Shown here: in pieces, positions 1-5,112 of the stretch
How the letters are laid out: each line of letters starts with the position of its first letter
How positions within the stretch are numbered: position 1 is the first letter of the stretch
Assembly: GCA_913047775.1 (NCBI GenBank)
Contig: CAJWUE010000088.1
Span: 1 to 5,669, forward strand
Direction of reading: 5' to 3'
Length of the DNA: 5,669 bases
Source: GCA-002731945 sp913047775
GTDB lineage: Bacteria > Pseudomonadota > Alphaproteobacteria > MED-G09
Translations under genes and position numbers: made by a program
The notes under the pieces: model-generated
Database searches by the model: none
What the model was told of the DNA's origin: nothing
What the model saw: the letters and a program-made list of their open reading frames with translations, nothing else

Positions 1-634
1 CCATAAAATTTTGTAAAAATTGTCCCCCAACACCTTGGCTCTTCTCGGGATGAAATTGCGTGCCAATTATATTGTCGTTGGATAAAATTGAGGCAAAAGG
101 AATACCGTATATAGTTTCTGCTATTATATTTTCACTTTCTTTCGCTTGAAAACAATAGGAGTGTACGAAATAAAAATCCGCACCACTTATGTTGCTTAAA
201 AAACTTTTTTCTCTCTTTACTAGAATATTGTTCCAGCCAATATGTGGTATTTTGAGTTCTTTGTCGTTGGGAGAAAGCACACGAACTTCTCCTGGAATCC
301 AACCTAACCCTATGTGCTCACCATCTTCGAAGCTTTTATCGGCCATTAATTGCAATCCTACACAGATACCTAGAGTGGGTGTAGAAAGTTTGAGTGCCTT
401 CTCTTCTATAGCTTCTCTTAGACCTCCAATGTTGTTAAATTTTTCATTACATGCAGCAAAAGCGCCAACCCCCGGTAATACTATTCTATCTGATTTTAAG
501 ATAGTGTCGGGATCATTAGTAATCACTACGTCACCTGAAATACTAGATTTATCCCTCGCAAGCTCTATCGATTTTAATGCAGAATGCAGGTTGCCACATT
601 CATAATCAATTATAGCTATCGCTATATTTTTCAT
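1..634 (-). CDS. hisH: Imidazole glycerol phosphate synthase, glutamine amidotransferase subunit HisH (3' end cut off)
   Basis: HisH is the glutaminase half of the HisF-HisH synthase of cytoplasmic histidine biosynthesis; it releases ammonia from glutamine and passes it to HisF. I translated 211 residues from the ATG at 634, and the frame is open to the window edge. The class I amidotransferase pattern is complete: the oxyanion-loop segment PGVGAF at residues 54-59, the nucleophile Cys91 in LGICVGLQ, and the dyad His195 and Glu197 in QFHPEKS. HisH proteins are usually about 200-215 residues, so only a few C-terminal residues should be missing. The ATG follows the hisB stop by 5 nt and has a GGGAAG ribosome binding site 9 nt upstream inside hisB, so the two are probably co-transcribed. 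The N-terminus MKNIAIAIIDYECGNLHS matches the family start, which supports this start codon. HisF is expected downstream, outside the window. Confidence 0.96.
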   Translation of the reverse strand, partial: MKNIAIAIIDYECGNLHSALKSIELARDKSSISGDVVITNDPDTILKSDRIVLPGVGAFAACNEKFNNIGGLREAIEEKALKLSTPTLGICVGLQLMADKSFEDGEHIGLGWIPGEVRVLSPNDKELKIPHIGWNNILVKREKSFLSNISGADFYFVHSYCFQAKESENIIAETIYGIPFASILSNDNIIGTQFHPEKSQGVGGQFLQNFM

Positions 635-639
635 ATAAC

Positions 640-1251
640 TTAACTTCCCAGCTTTCCTTTGCTCGAAGGAATCCTTCCTAGCTCTCTTGGATCAATAGTT
701 AAGGCTTCTCTTAAGGATCTAGCAAGACCTTTGTAACAAGACTCTGCAATATGGTGGTTATTTTCTCCATAAATGTTTTCGATATGGAGGGTTGCTCCAA
801 GGTTTTGTGAAAAAGCGCCAAACCATTCCTGAAAAAGCTCGGTATCCATTTCTCCAAGAAGTGGCTTAGAAAAAGATACCTTCCATATTAAATGTGGCCT
901 TTTTGAAACATCTATAGAAACCCTTGTAAGAGTTTCATCCATGGGAAGTAATGAGCTACCAAAGCGCGTAATGCCGGAAAAATTACCTAAAGCTTCAGCA
1001 ATAGCAGAACCAATGACAATTGCTGTATCTTCAACAGTATGATGCTGATCAACATGCAAGTCCCCTTTTGCGGCAAGCTTCAAATCTATAAGCGAGTGAC
1101 GTGAAAAACTTTCCAACATATGATTCAAAAATCCTATGCCTGTATCAACTTCAGAAATGCCCGATCCATCAATATTGATTTCAACCTCTATTTGTGTTTC
1201 TTTGGTCTCTCTTAGAATCTTTCCAATTCTTTCTGTTTTCGTTTTATTCAT
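640..1251 (-). CDS. hisB: Imidazoleglycerol-phosphate dehydratase HisB
   Basis: HisB dehydrates imidazole glycerol phosphate to imidazole acetol phosphate in histidine synthesis and acts in the cytoplasm as a manganese-dependent oligomer. The 203-residue product is a full-length monofunctional dehydratase without the fused phosphatase found in enterobacteria. Visible family motifs are RETKET (14-19), FLNHML (41-46), the metal-binding DQHHTVED (68-75), PMDE (103-106), NNHHIAE (164-170) and the C-terminal IPSSKG. The usual DLSGRP segment reads DVSKRP here, a mild variation. The frame can be extended to a GTG at 1260, but that GTG is part of an AGGGTGAG ribosome binding site that sits well for the ATG at 1251, so I use the ATG. 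It follows smr by 10 nt and precedes hisH by 5 nt in one apparent operon. Confidence 0.96.
   Translation of the reverse strand: MNKTKTERIGKILRETKETQIEVEINIDGSGISEVDTGIGFLNHMLESFSRHSLIDLKLAAKGDLHVDQHHTVEDTAIVIGSAIAEALGNFSGITRFGSSLLPMDETLTRVSIDVSKRPHLIWKVSFSKPLLGEMDTELFQEWFGAFSQNLGATLHIENIYGENNHHIAESCYKGLARSLREALTIDPRELGRIPSSKGKLGS
644..649 (-). promoter_or_regulatory. Ribosome binding site of hisH inside the hisB end
   Basis: GGGAAG on the minus strand falls in the last codons of hisB, 9 nt before the hisH ATG at 634. It supports that start and co-expression of the two histidine genes. Confidence 0.5.
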
Positions 1252-1255
1252 TAAT

Positions 1256-1263
1256 CTCACCCT
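1256..1263 (-). promoter_or_regulatory. Ribosome binding site deciding the hisB start
   Basis: AGGGTGAG on the minus strand overlaps the end of the smr stop codon and sits 4 nt before ATG 1251. GGTGA matches the 3' part of the AGGAGGTGA consensus at a 5-nt spacing. The rival GTG start at 1260 is part of this site, so ATG 1251 is preferred. Confidence 0.65.
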
Positions 1264-1681
1264 AATGTTTCTTTTTTCTTAAGTGAATGATTATTGCTCC
1301 ATCTCCCCCCTGTAATCTATGTGCTGAAGAGTACCCCACAACAAAGAGAAATGAATCTTTTTCCTTCAAATAACTCAAAACAGAGTCTCTGACAAGCCCT
1401 TTGCCCTTCCCTGTAATGATACAAACATATTTGCATCGAGAATTAACGGAGCCTTTAATGAACTTTATTGCCTGTTCCCTTGCGCTTATCCTATCATAAC
1501 CATGCAAATCAAGAGTTGCATCGATTGGAAGCTTTTTATTCGCAAGCTTCTTTAAAATCTCTCTTGGAAGTGATGTTGGGGTTGGTGCTTCCAAATTTCT
1601 TATCATTTCCTTGTATTCAAACGGATTGTCCTTGTTGGTCTTCCGCCAAAGCAAAAGGTCACTCTCACTAAGTTTTTTCAT
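1262..1681 (-). CDS. smrA: Smr-domain protein (putative nuclease)
   Basis: This is a 139-residue protein with a C-terminal Smr (small MutS-related) domain at about residues 55-136, preceded by a short charged N-terminal segment. The signature is clear: LDLHG at 57-61, the TGKGKG loop at 90-95, and GGDGA followed by a beta strand (IIIHLRKK) at 125-136. Stand-alone Smr proteins of proteobacteria such as SmrA, SmrB and YdaL are DNA or RNA endonucleases; SmrB cleaves mRNA at collided ribosomes. Which substrate this one uses cannot be read from the sequence, and the gene symbol is tentative. In alphaproteobacteria this family commonly sits close to the Tim44-like gene, as here (3-nt gap upstream). 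The ribosome binding site is weak, so translation may depend on coupling to the upstream gene. The stop codon TAG merges into the hisB ribosome binding site. Confidence 0.88.
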   Translation of the reverse strand: MKKLSESDLLLWRKTNKDNPFEYKEMIRNLEAPTPTSLPREILKKLANKKLPIDATLDLHGYDRISAREQAIKFIKGSVNSRCKYVCIITGKGKGLVRDSVLSYLKEKDSFLFVVGYSSAHRLQGGDGAIIIHLRKKKH

Positions 1682-1684
1682 TTT

Positions 1685-2332
1685 TTAGGTTTCCGACTCG
1701 GTTGTAATCAACATCCATATGGGGCTTTTGTCTTTTAATGCTTTCTTGAATGTCCAACAGTCAATTACAGAATGAGGATTATCTTTGTTTCCTTCGATTA
1801 TTGTTTCGTTTTCGTCTACAGCATAACTAATAATTCGAGTATAAAATTCTACAGTAATAATTGCTTCTTTTTTATCCAAAATTGCTTCTGCCACTTCGCA
1901 CTTATCAAACTCAATTATTTCATTCACTAACCTATGTTCTCTATTTTTTCTGTCCTTTATGGCTTTATCAAAACCTTCGAAAACTTCCTTACTTATAAAG
2001 CCCTTAATTTTTCTGAGGTCTCCATCAGAGTAGCTTTTAAGAATTAATTTATAAACGTTTTGGGCGCCTTCAATAAATTTCATTTTATCGAAGTTTGAAA
2101 TATTATTCTCAAGATATTCAAGTACTTCATCCTTATTAAGATTTTTTTTATTCTTAATTGGTGAAGGAGAAATATTTATTATTTTTTCTTCCTTAGTATA
2201 AAGAGGGGGGGTTTTTCGACCGATGGGGTCCTCATTTCCTGTTCTTCTGCCCAATATCATCCTCAAACGAATAAAACCAACAACAGCAATTACTATCAAA
2301 ATTATGTTTAAAGGGTCAAATGGGTTACCCAT
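1685..2332 (-). CDS. Tim44/TimA-like inner-membrane protein
   Basis: A 215-residue protein with one N-terminal membrane segment (about residues 8-24, NIILIVIAVVGFIRL), a basic polar linker (about 25-80) and a Tim44-like C-terminal domain (about 85-212). Family-like stretches are FIEGAQNVYKLILKSYSDGD (87-106), a conserved acidic/aromatic middle, and the final DCWTFKKAL...SPIWMLITT (191-210). Mitochondrial Tim44 is part of the protein import motor; the bacterial relatives in Alphaproteobacteria are anchored in the inner membrane and their role is poorly defined. An N-in orientation is not certain, but the C-terminal domain has no membrane segment. The frame extends to TTG at 2344, but that codon overlaps a GGAGAG ribosome binding site placed properly for ATG 2332, so I take the ATG. 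A run of seven C on the coding strand (KTPPL, residues 40-44) lies in the linker. It is the first gene of an apparent operon with smr, hisB and hisH. Confidence 0.82.
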   Translation of the reverse strand: MGNPFDPLNIILIVIAVVGFIRLRMILGRRTGNEDPIGRKTPPLYTKEEKIINISPSPIKNKKNLNKDEVLEYLENNISNFDKMKFIEGAQNVYKLILKSYSDGDLRKIKGFISKEVFEGFDKAIKDRKNREHRLVNEIIEFDKCEVAEAILDKKEAIITVEFYTRIISYAVDENETIIEGNKDNPHSVIDCWTFKKALKDKSPIWMLITTESET

Positions 2333-2336
2333 AAAT

Positions 2337-2342
2337 CTCTCC
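2337..2342 (-). promoter_or_regulatory. Ribosome binding site deciding the Tim44-like start
   Basis: GGAGAG on the minus strand lies 4 nt before the ATG at 2332 (6 nt counted from GGAG). The alternative TTG start at 2344 overlaps this site, and I see no separate site serving it, which favours the ATG. Confidence 0.75.
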
Positions 2343-2361
2343 AAATGTTATAACTGGAAGT

Positions 2362-2367
2362 ATTATA
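2362..2367 (-). promoter_or_regulatory. Candidate -10 box for the Tim44-like/smr/hisBH operon
   Basis: The minus strand reads TATAAT here, a perfect -10 consensus, 29 bases before the Tim44-like ATG. This would give a leader of roughly 22-25 nt that contains the ribosome binding site. The -35 region 17 bases upstream is a poor match, so the call rests on the -10 and its position. Confidence 0.4.
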
Positions 2368-2407
2368 CTAAATTTTTTATTAATAGAATGAGAAATTAAC
2401 TTTAATG

Positions 2408-2413
2408 TATTAT
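2408..2413 (+). promoter_or_regulatory. Candidate -10 box for fxsA
   Basis: TATTAT on the plus strand lies 15 bases before the fxsA ATG. Transcription would start about 7 bases further on and leave a leader under 10 nt, which fits the lack of a ribosome binding site. There is no recognisable -35, and AT-rich sequence makes such matches common by chance. Confidence 0.2.
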
Positions 2414-2428
2414 ATTTAATGTAATCTT

Positions 2429-2815
2429 ATGCCCCTATTCCTATTAATATTATTATTTGCATTACCAATTTTGGAGATTTTTCTTCTGATTAAACTGGGT
2501 GGTATAATTGGTTTTTTTCCTACGATGTTTGTCATATTAGGAACTGCTATTTTAGGAATAATGCACATACGTCAACAAGGCATTGGTTTAATAAATGAAC
2601 TTCAAGTTAAACTATCTCGAGGTCAGAAAGCTATAGGTGAAATAGTTGATGGACTCGGGCTGTTGATGGGCGGTTTCTTTTTTATAATTCCTGGAGCAAT
2701 AACAGACTTTTTAGGCTTATCTCTCTTAATTCCGGGTTGCCGTCGATTTATTATGAAAAAATTAATAAATTATCTTATCGACAGACTGAGAGAAAGTGAA
2801 CAAAGAAAACTTTAG
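2429..2815 (+). CDS. fxsA: FxsA family membrane protein
   Basis: A 128-residue hydrophobic protein with about three membrane segments (roughly 3-22, 25-46 and 73-101) and a basic amphipathic C-terminal tail (RRFIMKKLINYLIDRLRESE, from residue 105). Family hallmarks are Glu16 in the first segment, the HIRQQG turn (46-51), the GQKAIGEIVDG segment (65-75) and PGAITDFLGL (88-97), followed by IPGCRR. FxsA was named in E. coli because its overexpression relieves exclusion of phage T7 by the F plasmid; its normal role is unknown. It is the only plus-strand gene here: divergent from the Tim44-like gene and convergent with dnaQ, the arrangement I recall from other alphaproteobacteria, where secB usually follows. 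No ribosome binding site precedes the ATG, and the upstream ATGs at 2404 and 2419 run at once into stops, so the chosen start is the first usable one. Confidence 0.9.
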   Translation: MPLFLLILLFALPILEIFLLIKLGGIIGFFPTMFVILGTAILGIMHIRQQGIGLINELQVKLSRGQKAIGEIVDGLGLLMGGFFFIIPGAITDFLGLSLLIPGCRRFIMKKLINYLIDRLRESEQRKL

Positions 2816-2914
2816 TTCAAAAATTACAAATCTTTTTTTCCACTCGCCAATCTGTTCTGGATATACTCATTTATTATATTGTGTTTCCCGTTTCTTTTGT
2901 TTCTTAAGGTTCTT

Positions 2915-3601
2915 TTAGCTTTTATTCCAAATGGGGTTTTTGATATTCTGGATAAATTCTAGATGTTCTGCCTCTTCTTCTTGAGAAACATCATAGTTTA
3001 AGGGTGTGTCTCTTTTATTGGACTCTCTTCTGGTGTTGGTGTTTTTTTTGCTGTCTTCTTTCTTTTTGTTAACCAAATTTAAATCGGGTTCCTTTCCTCC
3101 AATAAGCTCTAAATATACCTCTGCTAAGATTTCTGAATCTAAAAGAGCACCATGAAGATCTCTTCTAGAACTATCTACATCAAATCGCCTACAAAGAGCA
3201 TCAAGGTTATTTTGTGCTCCCGGGAATTTTTTTCTTGCTATGGAAAGCGTATCTATGGCTCTTTCAAATTCTATATTTTCCCTACCAATTCTATTGAGTT
3301 CGTTGTTCAAAAAAGCTAAATCAAATTTTGCATTATGAATTACAAGGGTGCTTTCCCCAATAAAACTTAAAAATTCATCCACTATTTTTAAAAAAATTGG
3401 TTGGCTTTTGAGAAAATCGTCAGTCAGACCGTGTATTTCCTGAGCCCCCGCATCCATTAGGCGTTCAGGGTTTAGATAAGTTTGAAATGTTTTGCCCGTT
3501 GGGACATGATTAAAGAGTTCGACACATCCAATTTCGACAACCCTATCTCCTTTTTCAGGGCTAAGGCCGGTGGTCTCCGTGTCTAAAACTATTTCCCTCA
3601 T
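2915..3601 (-). CDS. dnaQ: DNA polymerase III epsilon subunit (3'-5' proofreading exonuclease)
   Basis: DnaQ removes misincorporated bases as the proofreading subunit of the polymerase III core. The 228-residue product has a DEDDh exonuclease domain over about residues 1-168: Exo I DTETTG with Asp7 and Glu9, Exo II HNAKFD with Asp94, and Exo III with His150 and Asp155 in HGALLDSE, so all five catalytic residues are present. A lysine/asparagine/arginine-rich linker (about 174-200) follows, then an acidic helix-like stretch (QEEEAEHLEFIQNI, 207-220) and a final NPIW tail. By analogy with E. coli epsilon the C-terminal part should bind the polymerase alpha subunit; the conserved tryptophan near the end fits that idea. 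The ATG overlaps the coaE stop as ATGA, with no clear ribosome binding site, so translational coupling is likely. It is the last gene of the maf-aroE-coaE-dnaQ unit. Confidence 0.95.
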   Translation of the reverse strand: MREIVLDTETTGLSPEKGDRVVEIGCVELFNHVPTGKTFQTYLNPERLMDAGAQEIHGLTDDFLKSQPIFLKIVDEFLSFIGESTLVIHNAKFDLAFLNNELNRIGRENIEFERAIDTLSIARKKFPGAQNNLDALCRRFDVDSSRRDLHGALLDSEILAEVYLELIGGKEPDLNLVNKKKEDSKKNTNTRRESNKRDTPLNYDVSQEEEAEHLEFIQNIKNPIWNKS

Positions 3602-4188
3602 TTGCTATCTTTTATTTTCTTAACTATTTCTCCAACCTGTCTTCTCGCATCCTCAATACCCGTAGAGGTGTTAACGACAAAATCGGCCTTCTCTTTTTTT
3701 AACTCATTGGGCATTTGTTCCGCAATGATCTTTTCAAATTTTTCTTTCGTCATGTTTGTGCGTGACAAAACCCTTTTTTCCTGAATATCTTTTGGCACAT
3801 CAACAACTACAATTATGTCAACATATTTTTCACCACCTGTCTCAAATAATAATGGAATGTCCAACACAACAGCATGTGCATTAGAATTTTCCAGGAAGAA
3901 AATCTCCCTATCTTCACCCACAAGGGGATGAATGATACCCTCAAGTATCTTAATCTTTTCTGTGTCCCCTAAAACTTCCTTACTTAGGTTTTCTCTATTA
4001 ACAGATCCGTCTGGATTGATTGCAGCTGGGAATGTCTCTTTTATCTTTTCTGCGCCTTTCTGTCCTGGTGTGTACAGCCTATGAACTGCGTTATCTGCGT
4101 TGTATAAGGGAAAGCCAAATTCAGAAAAGATTTTTCCCGTTTCCGTTTTCCCCATGCCAATTGATCCAGTTAATCCGATCTTAATCAT
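3598..4188 (-). CDS. coaE: Dephospho-CoA kinase
   Basis: CoaE phosphorylates the 3'-hydroxyl of dephospho-CoA with ATP, the last step of coenzyme A synthesis, in the cytoplasm. The protein has 196 residues, close to the usual length of about 200. The P-loop GSIGMGKT lies at 8-15, the conserved Asp32 in YNADNAVH, the IIHPLV segment with His87 at 85-90, DIPLLFE at 110-116, the lid region with Arg143 and Gln158 (LSRTNMTKEKF...AEQMP), and the terminal ADFVVNTS at 168-175. The start is at the family-typical MIKIGLTGSIG. It overlaps aroE upstream and dnaQ downstream, both as ATGA, so the three genes are very likely translated from one message. A short AAGG ribosome binding site lies 7 nt before the ATG, inside the end of aroE. 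Confidence 0.96.
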   Translation of the reverse strand: MIKIGLTGSIGMGKTETGKIFSEFGFPLYNADNAVHRLYTPGQKGAEKIKETFPAAINPDGSVNRENLSKEVLGDTEKIKILEGIIHPLVGEDREIFFLENSNAHAVVLDIPLLFETGGEKYVDIIVVVDVPKDIQEKRVLSRTNMTKEKFEKIIAEQMPNELKKEKADFVVNTSTGIEDARRQVGEIVKKIKDSK

Positions 4189-5111
4189 TTGCGGACCTTT
4201 AGGTCTTCTTCTAAAAGACTAAATATGTCATCATCGACATCCGGCCAAACACCAAAAAAACTATTGAAGGCTGGGACTGCTTGATATATCAGCATGCCAA
4301 GGCCCTTTATAGTTCTGAGACCGCGACTATTAGCTTTTTTTAGAAGCCCAGTTTCTATTGGTGAATAAACAATATCATAAACCACTAAACTCTCCCTGCA
4401 GTTAGCAAAATCAAAATTAAGCTCTTTGGCGCCGCCGTCCATGCCCATAGTCGTGCAATTAATTAGGAGGTCGCAATCTTTGGTTTCTCTTTTAAAGTTT
4501 TCTGTATCCAGATCGCGGTGTTTTATGTTCACACTTTTTGATGGTAAATTGTAATTACTAAGTTCATTAAGATTCTTACACAATAGTGATGCTCTTTCAT
4601 GTGATCTGTTAAGTATGGTTAGTTGGCGGGGCGGGGCCTTTTGGTTGTCGACAAGGGAGAAGGCTATGGTACGAGCAGCGCCTCCAGCCCCCAAAATAGT
4701 GACTTTTTTTTCGTATGAGGCCTTGCTAAATTCTATTTCACCTACTTGGTGAAACGCTCCGTTGTAGAAACCAAATATGTCTGTGTTATCACCAAATAAT
4801 TTTCCATTTTTTATTTTTACTGAATTCACGGCTTTGGTGGTTACAAGATATTTTCTATGATCTTGTGGGCTGTTCTGGATCCCTATGGTGTCGCATAAAT
4901 CGAAGGCCTTTCCTTTGAAGGGGGTGGTTACATTGAATCCTGAGTAGCCCTCATCAATAAGTCTGGTTATAACTTTTTCGAAATCTTTTTCATCGTCTGC
5001 CTTGATGGCTTCGTAGTGCCCTTCAATACCGTGTTTCTTTAACCAATAATTATGGATCGTGGGCGATCTGCTGTGCACAATGGGGTTTCCTATGACGGCG
5101 GCTTTTTTCAT
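4185..5111 (-). CDS. aroE: Shikimate dehydrogenase (NADP+)
   Basis: AroE reduces 3-dehydroshikimate to shikimate in the pathway to aromatic amino acids. Visible substrate-site residues are GNPIVHSRSP (8-17, with Ser14 and Ser16), FNVTTPFKG (59-67, catalytic Lys66), GDNTD (107-111, catalytic Asp111) and Gln277 in GLGMLIYQ. The NADP-binding fold shows the GAGGAAR loop at 141-147 and NRS at 168-170, and the NCTTMGM segment at 218-224 is typical. At 308 residues it is longer than most AroE proteins (about 270-285). Part of the excess lies between CD (73-74) and AVN (94-96), where about 8 extra residues containing NSPQDHRKY are seen, plus a longer stretch before the nucleotide-binding domain and a charged C-terminal tail. 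The catalytic residues are all present, so I expect an active enzyme. It follows maf by 1 nt and overlaps coaE by 4 nt. Confidence 0.95.
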   Translation of the reverse strand: MKKAAVIGNPIVHSRSPTIHNYWLKKHGIEGHYEAIKADDEKDFEKVITRLIDEGYSGFNVTTPFKGKAFDLCDTIGIQNSPQDHRKYLVTTKAVNSVKIKNGKLFGDNTDIFGFYNGAFHQVGEIEFSKASYEKKVTILGAGGAARTIAFSLVDNQKAPPRQLTILNRSHERASLLCKNLNELSNYNLPSKSVNIKHRDLDTENFKRETKDCDLLINCTTMGMDGGAKELNFDFANCRESLVVYDIVYSPIETGLLKKANSRGLRTIKGLGMLIYQAVPAFNSFFGVWPDVDDDIFSLLEEDLKVRK

Positions 5112-5112
5112 T

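Larger units (their letters stand above)
2333..2428. promoter_or_regulatory. Divergent AT-rich promoter region between the Tim44-like gene and fxsA
   Basis: These 96 bases separate two divergent genes, so promoters for both directions must lie here or inside the gene starts. The region is extremely AT-rich and holds several -10-like hexamers on both strands. None has a convincing -35 partner at 16-18 bases, so individual assignments are weak. I see no operator-like repeat other than the 11-base odd palindrome at 2359-2369. Confidence 0.6.

Noticed and set aside
189..605. Plus-strand open frame of 138 codons
   Set aside because: It lies antisense to hisH, whose catalytic motifs are complete on the other strand, and its translation has no recognisable family pattern.
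1468..1671. Plus-strand open frame of 67 codons
   Set aside because: Antisense to the Smr-domain gene, which carries clear domain motifs; no ribosome binding site or family features of its own.
2819..2872. Small minus-strand frame of 17 codons after dnaQ, starting MSISRTDW
   Set aside because: No ribosome binding site of note, no similarity that I recognise, and no resemblance to SecB; short frames of this size are expected by chance.
2816..2914. Possible transcription terminator between convergent fxsA and dnaQ
   Set aside because: A T7 run is present at 2833-2839, but I could not find a GC-rich stem before it on either strand; the best pairing (AACT/AGTT) has only four pairs.
3602..3784. 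Plus-strand open frame of 60 codons
   Set aside because: Antisense to the coaE C-terminal half; its hydrophobic and serine-rich translation is typical of the shadow of an AT-rich gene.
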